Assembly (NCBI GenBank): GCA_008921705.1
Contig: VFFE01006609.1
Coordinates: 696,824-760,823, forward strand
DNA length: 64,000 bases
Direction of reading: 5' to 3'
DNA from: Burhinus oedicnemus
Taxonomy: Eukaryota > Chordata > Aves > Charadriiformes > Burhinidae
The notes beneath the pieces are model-generated. The model saw only the letters and a program-made list of their open reading frames with translations, made no database searches and was not told where the DNA came from. Both the position numbers and the translations under genes were made by a program. Numbering within the stretch: the stretch's first letter is position 1; each line of letters opens with the position of its first letter. Positions 24,781 to 37,262 of this stretch are shown one piece after another.

Positions 24781-27700
24781 TGACTTAACAGACCAAAAGT
24801 GGGTCCAGAATAGTAACAAGTACAGAGGTAAGGTCCTATGAGGATTTTCACAGGGGTTTTGCTAAAGTGACTGGAAAGATGGTGGCAATAATGAAAGGCT
24901 GAGGCATGAGTCCAGAGAAGATATTTCCATGTATGATTTCTTTATGCATTAAGAAAAATTGAAATTAAAACATCCTGGGAGGAATTGAATTTCTTCCAAG
25001 AAAATATTTTGAAATACTGGAGAAGAAAGTATTTGGATTGCACTGTAAATAATGAGCGTTTGCTGCACAGATCAAGGATTTTGAGTCGATGCTCTTTCTA
25101 GTACGTAAACTCAAATGGAGAAGTCTTCTGCTCCAGTGCTGTGCAGAGCTTGTGTCCATTCCCAAACCAAAATGTTAAGGCTTTAATAAGCAGTGGTAAA
25201 GCTCAAAAGCACATTTGCTGTCCCTGGAGATAAAGTACTCTTCTGCAATATTTTGAAAATTATTTTATTATGATGTTTGACCCGAAGGAACTGTGTGTCT
25301 GAAAGCTTGTCTGCTTCTCCTAGCTGCATTATTTGGCATAATGAAGTACATTACCTCTCCTCGCAAACACAGCTTCTCTGAGGTTATTTGGCCAAAAAAA
25401 AAAAAAAAAAAAAAAAAAGAGACACTATAGTTTTTGCAGAGTGAGCTTTTGCATTGCAGCGGACCCCCCTTTGGGGTAGAAACTGAGTAGTGTTACCAAA
25501 TGGAAGAAAGCAGAGAAAACCATGTGAGGACCCATCCTGGCACATGGCTGACATAAAAAAAATAAGTAAAGCTTTATGTTGCCTTTAAATACCTCTTTTT
25601 CTGAGTTGTTTTTCTTATTCCTCATCTACAGCTGAAATACTGTAGAAATTACTTAGTGTTTGGGAAAACTTTGCTGGACTTCAGTCTCAATTGCACTGAA
25701 ATGTGTTACTGGTAATATGTACTCCCAGTATCTATTCTGTTCTCTTGTGATTTTTTTGAAAACACTTTTCCTCTTTGAGGTCCAAGTACTGGAATCAGTA
25801 GCAATTTACCACTATTTGCAATTGTAAATTTGGCTGCAATTTGGTTTTACCCTGGTAGTCAGGAGCTGCAGAATGAAAACATCCTTTACTTGTCATTAAG
25901 GGATTCAGACAGCTTTTCGTTTCCATGATCGTTGTTAATTTAGAGAGAGAAAGATGGAGTTTTCACAGGCAAGTGATTTGAAAGGTTAACAACAGAAATA
26001 GATCTGGCTGTCGGACCTGTTGTGTCTGAATTGTGTGCAATATTTCAGTTAAATGAACTGTCATACAATATTTAGTTTTCTTTATTGTGGCATGCCGATT
26101 CAGAGGAACTGTAGTTAGTGACTGTACTTTGCTAGGAGGTGCGCTTCCTGCCCCTGTCTCTATGGTGCAGCACGGTGTCACTCTATAGGGTGGTGTGGTG
26201 GGGTCCAGATGTTGGGTGGAAGGACTATTTCAAGAGGAATGATCTAAGCAGTGGGCTTGTCCCATGAAGAATATGAACATTAAGAGGTCCAGTGAACAAC
26301 TTCTGCAGGGCAGCGTACTGAAGAGAAGGTAGCTTAATGTTGAACTGACTCAGTATAAAGTATTTTACTTCCAGAATGCACCACTTTTTTTACGTAAAAT
26401 ATTGAAATTTTAATGTTTCACCTTCTCTAAATACTGTTTCAGAAGACTGATGTTGAAAAGTAGTCAGCTACTGAAATGTTAGAATTTCTCACGTGACAAA
26501 CATTCAGTTATTTCCTTAATTCTGTTCCTTATACATTTTATGTAATTAAGTTGTAAGATACTGCTTATGTTTTGTGCCTATTATAAAAGAGGAAAGTAAA
26601 ATTACCTGAATGGCATCATACAGCATATTAGGCAGAAGCTAGGATTTACTGACTAGAGCTGGCAAGTAAACAAGATTGCAGCATAGCAGGAAATTCTGAT
26701 TCCAGTGATTGTTCCTACTTTAGATGTACAGTACAGCTGAATGAAACCAAAGATATTTTCACCCAGGCAGTGGGTGCTACCATCCTCTATATATGTGCCA
26801 TGCAAATGAAGTATGGAAGTGTGCCACAACTTTCCATCCCCTTCAACAACACACCTGAACTAGGCTGTCGGCCACCAAAGGGATGTGTTCTGCAGCACAA
26901 CAACCTCTGTGATTTACACTTTCTTCTTTTTATCTCTCTTCCTTTAGAATGTGCTTTTCCTCATATTTCAGCAATTTGGAACACCTGGGTAGTTTTATGT
27001 TGTTTTTAACATAACTGTATAAACTCTGGCAAAGTTGAAGGCTCAGATTCTCCTCACTGATGGCATAGCTTGTATTGATTAGGGCAGTAGTACATCCCTT
27101 ACATGTCCACTGCAGACACCACAAAAAGCTGCATCCGTTGTCTTCTGGGAATTCAGTCAGCTACCCTTTGTGCTTAGTTGCTCTGGTGTAACCCAGCGTA
27201 ACCTGTGTGTGCTGCACTATCCAGATTCTTTTTGGAGAACAAAAACATAAGGGTTGGAACAAGGTTTGGAAGCTTCATCTCCTCTCAGGATGCTCCTGAG
27301 AAAGAGATTTTTATTTTCATTGTCTTGTGCTTTGTGGACTGAGACCTTCAGGCTTGAAGAGATGCCTTCTAGCGAGGAGCGTAAACATAATAAAGTTTAA
27401 AACACAATACACCTACCATGTTTGGAAAGCATAATCTGGGTGAGGGAAATGTTGTCCTCCCTGCATGGCCAGTCAACTCATTTGTCGCTCCTGGCTTGGA
27501 CATTTCCTCAGAGCCTCATCAGCTTTATTATGGCTTCCTTCCAATGCTGTCAGCTTCTGAGAGCTCGGAGAGTTTTCTGTGCAGGAGCCCCAACAATCTT
27601 CAGGCAATTTTCACCTCTAGGTCTTAGTGTGCTGTCCATCTCAGAAATCCAAAGGTCCCTGAAGGAGTGAGTTTCTGGAGACTAGGATGTGACAGATAAC

Positions 27701-28890
27701 CAAAGTCTGGTTCCTCATTCTTACATTCTTCTTCACTGCCTTCCAAAGGGAATGAAAATCTGTCTCATCTTACCCCCAAGAGGAAGCTAAAATATTACGA
27801 AAAAAAGAGAAGAGGCCATGGTGCTTTTGTACTGAAGGCCCCACACTGTGTTCCCCACTGTCATGAACAGGATGGGGCTTAGACACCTTGCAAGGAGCCG
27901 GCCCTTCTCAAAGCTACTGGCTGAATCCTTCCTTTCCTCCAGTCATCAAACAGGATTTAGAGATCTCTTCTCTACTAGTTCAGTGTAGCATCTTGGAGGT
28001 TGGGGGTTTTGTTTTCTTTTGTTTGGGTTGAGTGTTTTCGAAACAAAACACTTCTCACTTTAAGTGTCTCTCGTGGAGTTTTGATTTTATTCTGAAGTCC
28101 CATGCGCGTTGCCGGAAGCAAAGTATTGTCAGAAGGGGTATTCTCATCCGTCCCTTCTTGTAACTTTATTGATTGAGCCTGTCCTTCAGTTAGCCTGGAC
28201 ACTATAACCACGTTCCACTTTCTGTGTAATACTTCCTGACATGCTAACAGCAGGTGGGAATCTAAGTATGTGCTTTTTAACTCTGTCTTAAACTTAGTGA
28301 AAGTTACTAAACTTCACGTATTTGGGAGAAAGCATTTCAGTTGCAATGTACTGATATTTTGCGGTGCAATATCAGAAGTCATACTACAGTATCCTTAGGC
28401 AGAAATACAGAAAGGAGCCTCAGTGGCTGGTAGTTAATCTCATTCCTTCCCTCTCTTGGTCATACATAACGAGGCCATCTGAAAACAAATCCTACACATG
28501 CATTGGGTGTACTTTTCTTGTACACAGCGCTCCAACCTTCCTGTACTGACATACATCATGTTCATAGTGTGCCGATGAGTCTCTGGAGCCAGGGCTATGG
28601 GCTGAGACAGTATTTGTCCCTGAAGCAACACATCCATTGAAAAACTGATTTAGGGCTTCAGGACTTGACCTTAGGTGTATAGATCTTGCCTTGGTACTTT
28701 TAGAGAGCCTGGAACAGCTGTGCCTGGGGTTTTAAATGAAACGGACCAAGAAACAATCCTTCATATTCCTGTGGTGCAGGGGAATAAATAAGTGGATATT
28801 TGAAGCTGCCATTTCTCCTACCAGGACTTAATATCTGAAGGTTATTTCAGAAATGTTTCCATTCTGTCACTAGAAATTTTTGCTTTTTTT
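24781..28890. other. Unique non-coding DNA
   Basis: No gene or transposon recognised in 4.1 kb apart from the poly-A run at 25394-25418. Open frames do not exceed about 82 codons. One stretch, 27420-27680, is open in two forward frames at once, which points to low stop density and not to coding. Confidence 0.6.
25394..25418. repeat. Poly-A run of 25
   Basis: Twenty-five uninterrupted A residues. The upstream 300 bases show no processed-gene or SINE body, and I see no flanking direct repeats, so it is not evidently the tail of a retrocopy. Confidence 0.95.
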
Positions 28891-28897
28891 GTTCCTT

Positions 28898-28919
28898 CCC
28901 TCCCCTCACCCTCCTCCCC
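28898..28919 (-). other. G-quadruplex motif on the reverse strand
   Basis: The given strand reads CCC T CCCC TCA CCC TCCT CCCC. On the reverse strand this gives four runs of at least three G with loops of 4, 3 and 1 bases, which fits the standard G3+N1-7 quadruplex pattern; the given strand could form an i-motif. No promoter or gene start is visible beside it. Confidence 0.8.
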
Positions 28920-29391
28920 ACCTGAGGGACAGGCATATATGAATAGTATCATTCAGAAGTGTTTCACTAGAATTCATTAAAGCAAGGCTGAAGGTTTCAT
29001 TATTCTTTAAGGGTGCATTAATAAAACTACTGTACGCTTGGGTTTTTTAATACTATATGAATTATTCTGACAGTCAGTTTGCAAAGCCAACATATCAATC
29101 ATTAAATTAAAAAATGTAGTAATACAAATTAGCATGATTCAGGAGCTGTAGAACATGTGGAACAATACGCTCTCTGTTTGGAAACTAATACAGATCTGTC
29201 CTTCAAATAAGAAAAGATAGCAAGCAGAGAAATGCAAAAAAATTACAGTGAATTTATCCAGCACTCCATAAAAACCTCTATTTCCATGTATCAGATACTA
29301 TTATGCATGTTTTGTCCAGATCTCTATTATCTCTTTTAGCAAATATCGTAGCAATCTTTAATGATCAACTGTCATGTTCATTTGCAGGATG

Positions 29392-29420
29392 CCGTGTCAT
29401 TTGTGAACTGCATGACACGG
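29392..29420. repeat. Hairpin with 9-bp perfect stem
   Basis: CCGTGTCAT (29392-29400) and ATGACACGG (29412-29420) are perfect reverse complements around an 11-base loop. The hairpin lies just after a TTTGCAG at 29381-29387 that looks like a splice acceptor, in a forward open stretch of 130 codons (29303-29695) that I do not recognise. Confidence 0.7.
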
Positions 29421-29945
29421 TGCTTACATCTAAGGAGGAGGCAGCAGCACAGAAGAATCAAAACAGATCTCCCCACAATTACTGTTTAGGGGTTTTTTGC
29501 ATGACAGAAGATGTAAACAAAATATTTTGCAAAAAACATATTGCTAACTCACTACTTCATGAAGTAACGCCTCACACGATGTTGCATCAGTCCTGTAAGC
29601 CTAATCTAGCCTGCCCTTGTGGCTTCTGGTGCTCTAGGGAGAGATACTGTATATGCTCTGTTTACGTGAGGAGAGAGAAATTATTTTGCCCTTAATAAAT
29701 GTGAGGGACTAGATGAAGTGCACAGGACAGCTTGCTTTTGCACTTCCTTGAGCAGAAAATTCTTTTTAAGCATCTTTTTTCCTTCCTCTGCTGATTCTGT
29801 GAAAACTGTGGCTGTGAATAACATGTTGAATGTTTGAAGTAGTCCAGTGAATGTGAGATAATGAAGTTGTGGCTAAGGTGCAGGACTTTTTCAATGGCAA
29901 GTCTTTGCTTTTGGATTTTTCTCCTTTCCTGAATTATGTTTCAGC

Positions 29946-29967
29946 CAAGCTGCTTTAAAGCAGCTTG
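29946..29967. repeat. 22-bp perfect palindrome
   Basis: The 20 bases AAGCTGCTTTAAAGCAGCTT (29947-29966) are their own reverse complement, and the flanking C and G extend the symmetry to 22 bp. It has no spacer, with a DraI-type TTTAAA centre. No transposon end, gene or other repeat is attached to it. Confidence 0.95.
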
Positions 29968-32560
29968 CCTACACTACAGATAAAACCATGCTATGCATAG
30001 CTAGGTCTGATGTGCTTATCCAGTACAGTACGCTTACCCCAGTTGTGTCCGCGTGGCATTCGTCCTCGCACATCCAGCGTCAGCCTTGGTGCCTGTCAGC
30101 AATAATCGTGTAGAATAGCAGTCTGTATCAGTGCATTCCTGGCGCCTCTGGCTGCCTGCTCCCTACTGCCGTGCTTACTGGGGCTAGAACTGCGAGCAGT
30201 CTTCATACAGTACCACCCTTTTTAACGTGTACTCCTCAGTGAAATTCCTGTCTTAATTCTATCACAGAAGCACAGCCGAGAATACTAGCAGAAGAAAACA
30301 GACTTAAAAAAAAGCCCTGTTCACGGCCAAGGCAACATGTTAACGATCCATTATAGAGGCACCGCTTGCATGACACAAGGAACCACGGTGTGTCTGACCT
30401 GGGTGGGTTCAGCTGCACACAACCTTATGAACTCCTTAAAAATATCTGCAGTCTTAAGATATGAGATGCAACTTACTATTCAGGCTTTCTGCTAACCACA
30501 GATTTAAAATCCCTGGGTATTTCTCATCTCTGGTCCTTTCAGGGCTGTAATTTTGATGCTGCCTGTGAGGATTGCAGAGGTAAAAGCTGTTTGTTCTTGT
30601 TTGCTGCTTATCTGTGCTATATAAGATGCATGAAATATCACGGTGGTGGAATAAAGGCAATAATCGTTTCTAATAATGAAACTGTTCTGAAAGGGAAGAC
30701 CTAGATTTCTTACCAAGATAGTGTGCTGAAGTATTTGCATAGTAACTGGGCTATAATTACAGATTCATCTCCTTTATGTCTCTTAGCTCTCAGGCTTAAG
30801 TAACCAGATCTTTAGAGCAGTCGCTCTTTTTCCTGGGAGGCTGGGTGTCAGGCAGCATATGTTAAGGCTGTGTGCAGTGGTACACTGACTGTGAGTAATG
30901 ACTGTTGATAAACTGTTTACTGAAGCTGGCTGGAATTCAGGATTTATGTATTGTGGGCTTTTTATAGTTCAGAAACATTTCCATTTTCAAGCAGTGGAAT
31001 ATATTGTTGGGATTCCTCAGAAATTTTAATTTCTGGAATAAAAATTAGCTTAATTTTGACTTTTTAAATGTTGCAGTTTTGATTCCGGAATTTTCCATTG
31101 GTTTTATGTTTTATTAGTTTTATGAAACAGCAGTGGCCACTGAAAATATACCAACGCAAAATAGTCAAAACTTTCTATTTTTGTTTTATTTAAAAATCAT
31201 TAACATCAGCTGTTACTTAGACGCCTCTGAAAACCTCTCCTCTAGATGGGTGTATGATGAAAGAGCTCAGCCCTGTGTTACAAAGAGCTTGCCCGAGTGC
31301 TGCAGTGAAGTACTCACAGTCTTGCACTTGTGATACTGAAGGTGTTGCTGAGCGGTGCTGCTGCACAGACCTTTTTAGTTTCTTCTTATTGGTGTACCGG
31401 TAAATTTTTAGTCCCGCTAGAAAGAATCCATTAACTTTTGGCCGTACAAGATTCTGGCTAAAAGGAGTTAGGCAAAAGGGTCTTTGCCCCAACTCAAATT
31501 AAGCTCTGTCCCCAGTCTGGAGTTGCTCCTTGAGACCTGAGACCTGTGAGCTGAAAATCCCAGAAGATGGGATTGTTTGGGGGATTTTTGTGTACAAGTG
31601 TTTGCAGCCTCTATGTCACTGACTTTATTTTCCCAGAGAAACCAACCTGCAAAGCTCAGGTATTTTTCCCACTGTGCAGGGAGATTGTAGAGAAAAGGGA
31701 CAGTAGTATGAACTTGAGAGGCAGAAATTCTGTGCCAAGGTGACTGTGAGGGTAGTTCTTTCCTTTTAGGTGTGTGCCAGAACACGAACAACCTCTCTGG
31801 AAAGACCAGGAACAGTTTTGTTTCCTCCTTATAGTCTGAAGTTGTTTGTGAATTTGTTAAGTGGTGCAGAGCTTGGTTACAAAGGGGACTCTTTATCCTG
31901 TTGTACTGTCCGTGTCTAGACTTAGTTGCTTCGTGCACCTGAAAAGTTTGCATTTCCTTAGTTTACATAAACTCATTATTACCCTGTTAGTAAAGGTGTT
32001 ATTCTTTTGCTCTTCTCTGCCTCTAGACACCAGTTGTCTGTCTTTCTCCTTCAGTCTGTTATCACGGCAAATAGTCTCCCTCCCTGAAGAGTGTCTGCTT
32101 TGTTATTGATTATCTGTTCACTCCTGCCTGTAACAAACTTGACTTTTTTCACAGGTGAGCTGAGATGATCTTGACAGGTCTCAGATACTCAGTGTGCTTC
32201 CCTTCTCGAAAGGAGGGATTCCACTGAAAGCAGAAATCTAGTGTGGTTGCTGTGTTTTAGCTCCAAAATTGAATTAATCTTTGTGGTATTTTTTTTCACT
32301 GTAGACTTGGTGGTACCAGCTTTGATTACATCTTATCTGTTGGGAGAGCGTACTCTCTACTAGAAAGTAATGAAATAGCTAACTAGCCCTTCATTAAATG
32401 ATACGGTTTCAAATAAGGGTGATTGTCAGAATGTCATAACCAATGAAGAACTGAAAAAGGGAAATGTTCACTTGATGTATCTGCTCAGTATTTGGGATGA
32501 AGCAGGTGGAGGTACCCTTTCTGTATATTGTGCCTGTAGCTGAAATAGAAGGTTTGCCAT
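29968..32560. other. Unique non-coding DNA, including a 161-codon open frame
   Basis: No recognised element. On the reverse strand 31953-31468 is open for 161 codons, the longest open frame outside CR1 after the 41 kb reverse transcriptase. Its translation has no signal peptide, membrane helix or family motif that I can see. It has no visible promoter or Kozak-quality context. I regard it as non-coding unless conserved in other birds. Confidence 0.5.
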
Positions 32561-34380
32561 ATGTAACAAAGAAGAATGTGGAAAAAATGTGACAAATTTA
32601 ATATCTAAGATCCGTTTTAAAAAGATGAGAAGCTTTCCGAATCACTAATTAAACACTGTTGGAAACCAAAGAAATGTCACAGAATTTGAGAAAATGTGTA
32701 TATTTTTTCTTGCTTAAAAGAGGTAAAGAAGAACGACCAGGAAGCTATAGGCAAATTGACCTGATATTGATTCTATGTAAAATAACAAAACACTTGATTC
32801 AGGAGTTCATCAGCAAGGCTTGGCAGCTAAAAATTTAATTAATACTAACACAGTTATTTGGAAATACAGACCTTGTCAGACAGACACTTAGTGTATCTCT
32901 CTTCTTTTTTTTTTTTTTTTTTTTTTTTTCTTCTTTTTTTAGTGGATTATGGGCAGGTTGATAAAGGCAAATTACCTGATGTGTGAACTTCAGAACTTAA
33001 TACCGTATGACATTTTGATTTAAAAGCTTGGATTTAGATGGGTGTCTTTTAAAAATTGATTCACTGGTAGATCTCAAAAGATAGTTGTGAGGAGAGAGAG
33101 AGATCAGTGAGCAGTGCTCTTTTTGTAGGGCCAGTAAGGGACTGAGTTGTGGTCTAACATTTAATCTTATTATCGGTGATTTTAATTGTCAATGCAATTT
33201 TTTGGCAAAGCTTGCAGGCTTTGCAAATATTGATGGAATAGTAAGAAAAGAGAAGAAAAGTTGCTTTTATTGAGTTATCCAAGTTTGTTAGTCACTTGAT
33301 CACAATCGCAAAGGGATGTCTTTAATAAAACCAATGGAAGATAACTTGTCTGGGAACAATGAGCGTAGACTCCATGAAACTGAAGTTTTTGAACATACTC
33401 AGGTAAGGTTCAGGGGGTTGCCGTAAGAAAGCCCCTAAACATGAGCTCTCAATACAGTGCTGTGGCTGAAAGGAAACAAGATCTTTTAGATAAATGAAGA
33501 AGGTGTTTCATATGTAAGTGGGAAAGCGATCTTGCTTCTGGGTAAAGGCTTACCAAGATTGTCAGTAGAATTTTTGTGCCTTGTTCTGGTGTCAGAGCTT
33601 CCAAGGGATATAGAAATACTGAGCAGAGTTTTTAAATGGGTTAGAAATGTTCCTGGGATTGGAGGGGAAGTTTACATTCAGTTTATCATTCAGTTAATTT
33701 AAGAACAGGCTGAGAAATCACATGGCTGTTGTATGGAAGTAGATAAGAAAAGGAGGTGGAGATGGGATACGAAGAAGATGGGCCAGTGCCTGTACGTTGC
33801 AAGCGTGTTCCTGAGCAAATTATCTTTTTATATCATAGTCATATGGTTAGTGCACACTGACTACTAAATTTGGATTGGAATACATTTTCTTCCACTATTT
33901 TCTCATTATTGGACCTTGTGGGGATTTTTGTCTTTTTCTGCAGCATGGGCATGTTCCATCTGTTGGGACCACGTCTACTTCAAGCCTTGGTCTCTCCTTT
34001 ACCTATTGCGCGCATTTTAGTAAATTTAGGACTGAAATATTCTGCATTACTGAAGACAAGGGCTGGACAAAATTTAACAACCTGAAATGCAGAGAAGAGC
34101 AAACAAAACGTATGATACAGCACGTGATTCTGTGAAGGCTTAGATTCTCTAAAACCTGAAAAGATCACCCCTGGTAATGCACCTCAGAGACCTGAATAAT
34201 TGTGTGTGACTGTTTTTTTTAGAGCTTGGCAGCGCTAAAAACAGGTGCGTTTGGTGCAGTTCAGGTTGAATCATCTGGATCCATCCCTGTCGTAAAGACA
34301 TTAACTTCTATGCCCTTCTATTTTGGATTCTGTGTTACATGAAAGGTCAGACCAGACATTTTCAGAAGTTCCTACTGGCT
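32560..34380 (+). mobile_element. Very old, decayed CR1-like LINE
   Basis: Several pieces match CR1-type ORF2 in the right order and forward orientation. About 32725-32810 resembles 'gatccaggaaactacaggccag...ggagt'. About 32950-33110 keeps GATAAAGGCAAATTACCTGA and GTAGATCTCAAAAGATAGTT. About 33320-33400 resembles the 'gggaacaa' region. About 33580-33650 has GTTCTGGTGTCAGAGCTTCC. About 34088-34110 has GCAGAGAAGAGCAAACAAAA, and 34340-34375 ends GGTCAGACCAGACATTTTCA. All frames are broken, and a 25-T run (32905-32929) replaces the motif A region. Roughly 380 bases at 33660-34030 fit poorly and may be a later insertion or an unmatched part. Confidence 0.6.
32905..32941. repeat. Poly-T tract (25 T, then T-rich)
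   Basis: Twenty-five uninterrupted T (32905-32929), one C, then TTCTTTTTTT ending in AG at 32941-32942. It lies inside the decayed CR1 of 32.6-34.4 kb, so it is either a local expansion or the reversed tail of a retrocopy whose body has gone. Confidence 0.95.
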
Positions 34381-34750
34381 GAATTCATCTCTGAGTTTGG
34401 CACGCCTTTGAATGGTGTGGAAGTAACAACTAATCTAACAGATCTTGAACTGACTTCTTATTTACATAGCAGGGAATTCAACATAAAAGAGAATAGGTTT
34501 AAACGAGATGAAGAAAACCCCTTCTTTAATGCATATACCATATGGCTCAGTGCTGTTTTGAACTCCTTCAGATAGCTCTGAAATAGCTAGTTTCAGGAAA
34601 TACATACAAGGATGTGAGCTCAGATTCCTCAAGTGATATAGCCGTACAGCACGGCCTCCATCTGAGCTGGTCAGCTTTGCATTGCAGAGTGCACTGGCTG
34701 GATGGGCTACCTCTCGCTAAGATTGAGTTGTGTGATGCAGACATGAGACA
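34381..34750. other. Unique non-coding DNA between two old repeats
   Basis: The forward open frame 34339-34575 (78 codons) begins inside the supposed CR1 3' end and is not a known protein. Nothing else is recognisable. Confidence 0.5.
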
Positions 34751-34754
34751 CTTT

Positions 34755-34912
34755 GATGTCAAGAGCTATCATCTTTCATTTGAGGATATCAAAGCATCTA
34801 GATTATGTTAATAGAGACTTCTTGATCTAATGGGAATGAAGGGGCAATGGGTAATAATATTTGAACATCAGAAAAAAAAACTGAGGCAAGGCAGGTTCAT
34901 CAGCCATTGAGT
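34755..34912 (+). mobile_element. MIR-like ancient SINE
   Basis: Two blocks occur in the order and spacing of amniote MIR-like SINEs. CATCTTTCATTTGAGGATAT then CAAAGCATCT (about 34768-34800) matches the familiar 'catctgaggatctcaaagcgctt', and AAACTGAGGCAAGGCAGGTT (about 34878-34898) matches 'gaaactgaggcacagagaggtt'. The gap of about 80 bases between them is near that in the full element. The tRNA-like head is not visible. Forward orientation, ancient by divergence. Confidence 0.5.
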
Positions 34913-37180
34913 GTTTTAGTAGTGTAAAACATACTTAGCTGATTTTTATGTTGTTGCAGCAGAAGCATGAATAAAAGATGGATTTAGTGTGTGTATACAG
35001 TAGCCAGCCCATAGAGCTTTTAGAGCTTTGTGCCAAAAGTGCACTTTCAGAAACATCTCGGTAGGAATATAAACAATAGGCTACTACAATGGGTAAGTAC
35101 TGTGCGTTTCCAAATTAGTACTCAAACCAAAGAATGCATGTATTTAGCCGATAGACTACAACAGTTCCAGTAGATGAGCAAATATTTTTTTGGGGGGAGG
35201 GGCGGCAGCAGGGACACAACACAGGAATAAACTAACTATAGTGGTTACATATATTAATGATTGAACTGACTGACATGGGATAACACAGTGCTATTAATGT
35301 GTCTCAACACAAGTTTAATACTAAAATAAAATGCTAATTCAGACAAACCCCTACATTTAAACAACATTAAGGACAATGAATAAAACCCACAAAAGCAAGA
35401 GATTTTAGAGTGAAGGCAGGGAGGCTGTAATTAGCTACATGTAGGCAGTACAGCAAAACAATGTGCAATAGGTAGCATTTTTCCTGGTTACCCTGCTTTC
35501 ATCAAATGCATTAAAATTTTAGCAGTATTAGAGCATGTATTATAACTAGGATATACTTTAAACTGTAAATTTGACTTTACTCACATTTGTAGTTTAAATC
35601 TGAACATAGGTTTTCAGATTTTTTTGAAGTACAACAAATGTCCTCTTTATATTTTCTTCTATGCATTTTATGTCCCATTTTGATGGTCCTAGGGAAGATG
35701 ACAAGATTAAATTCCCCTCAATGAAAGGATTTAATTATGGATATATTTAATTACTTCCTATTAACTGACCCATGTGCGAAGGTTTTCTCAGCCAGGATAA
35801 TGCCATTTCAAAATGGGGCATGCTGAAACTTCCATTTCTGAAAGTACTGAGCCAGATTATGAACAGCTTACTATGCAAACACAGATCAAAAAAAATCTTG
35901 ATGCACAGCCCAAATATTTGTCTCTTAGGTTAGATCATGCATTTTCCTTTTTTCTGATATGTGTTTGTAAATCTGAGAAAGGGACCAGCAAATGCCAGTT
36001 GCTAGGATCTGTCAGATCTTGTGTCAACACCTGTTTTCTCAGGAGGAAAAACTCAGCCACTGTAATGAGAAGCTTGAAAATTAAATATTTGCAAAACAGT
36101 CCACTCCTACTGTTTAATCAAGAAAAGAATTCAGATCTCCAGGAACATGCCAGTGCCCTGCTCATTAGATTGTGATGCATCCATGTGATTTGTTTTGGTT
36201 GCTTCTGTGCTTCTTTAAAGTAATTTTTCTTTCCTAAATATAGTGGTTGGATCAGCTAACTTTCATCATAATATGTTCTCATTTCTCACAGAAAGCTGAA
36301 TATATAATCTATCATTGTGGATCAGACAGGTGGAATATAAAATGTGTCCCTCTCCAGCAGTTTGTGGAGGATTATAACCTAACATTCCTACAAGAAAATA
36401 TGGTTAGTTCTTGAGGTCAGGCAACAATAACTTATATGACATTGCTGCTGGTGTTTGTGTGGTTCCTTACAGCATTCACTCATCTGAACCTCTTTGTAAT
36501 CTGTTAATGTTCACTAAACTTAATACAGTATAAATTTCTACCTGAAATGACAATGTGCTTGTATGATACTCTTCCTTTGTGTCTCTTGAGTTGTTCTACT
36601 GTAAGCAGATATGTGTTACTTAAGTATTTCTACAATTCTAAACAGAAACTGCTATTGATAACTACACTCTGATTTCTCTGGGCACCTTTCTGGGCCTTGG
36701 GGGCAGATAAGCCACTAGCACAAGTCCAGGAGAGAAAATTTGGTTTGCTCTTGGAGAGGGCTGAGCCCAGCGTGGGCAAGAGGGCTCCAGAAATGTGCTG
36801 GAAGTGTTCCAGCTGCAGGTGGGTGCTCAGTTCATTCGATCAGACTCAAAAGGCATGTATATAGTGCAACTGTCAGGTACACATCACTAGCTGTCCCACT
36901 CTACAGATCCATCACTATTGCGTGGTGCTGGTTGCTAACGTACCTACAGCTGCACTCAATGATACCTTGTATGGTGAGGACATCACTTAGCTTAACCCCT
37001 TAACAAGTCTCTCGTTTTCAAAGACACTGGTTTTGGTTTATGTCTTATTTGGTTTCAGCTCCCTTACTTCCCCTTCTACAGAAGTGAGCCTCAGGTGTTT
37101 TCTTTCAGGATAGTATAGAAAAGTAGGCAGATGCTGCTTCCCTTCATGTGTAAATCTCATAGGTGAATAAATAGCATTGA
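34913..37180. other. Unique non-coding DNA
   Basis: No gene or transposon recognised. A G-rich patch (35191-35209) is too short for four G-runs. The forward open frame 35813-36175 (120 codons) has no family resemblance. Confidence 0.6.
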
Positions 37181-37262
37181 CTTTTCAGAAGCAGTCAATG
37201 TTTCTCCAGTTCTCCTTCTGCTGAAGTCAGTGAGACTCTTACCAAAGACTGACCACAATGGT
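37180..37262 (+). mobile_element. Possible ancient amniote repeat scrap
   Basis: The stretch CTGAAGTCAGTGAGACTCTT followed by ACCAAAGACTGACCACAATG is like the 'ttgacttcaatgggagt...ttcaatgg' part of a common old bird and turtle repeat. Only about 40 bases match and divergence is high. Confidence 0.25.

Noticed and set aside
25394..25418. Poly-A run as the tail of a processed pseudogene.
   Set aside because: No spliced-gene body precedes it and no flanking direct repeat was seen.
29303..29695. Forward open frame of 130 codons with many cysteines.
   Set aside because: The cysteine spacing fits no zinc-finger or toxin pattern I know, and a few frames of this length are expected by chance. Only the hairpin in it is reported.
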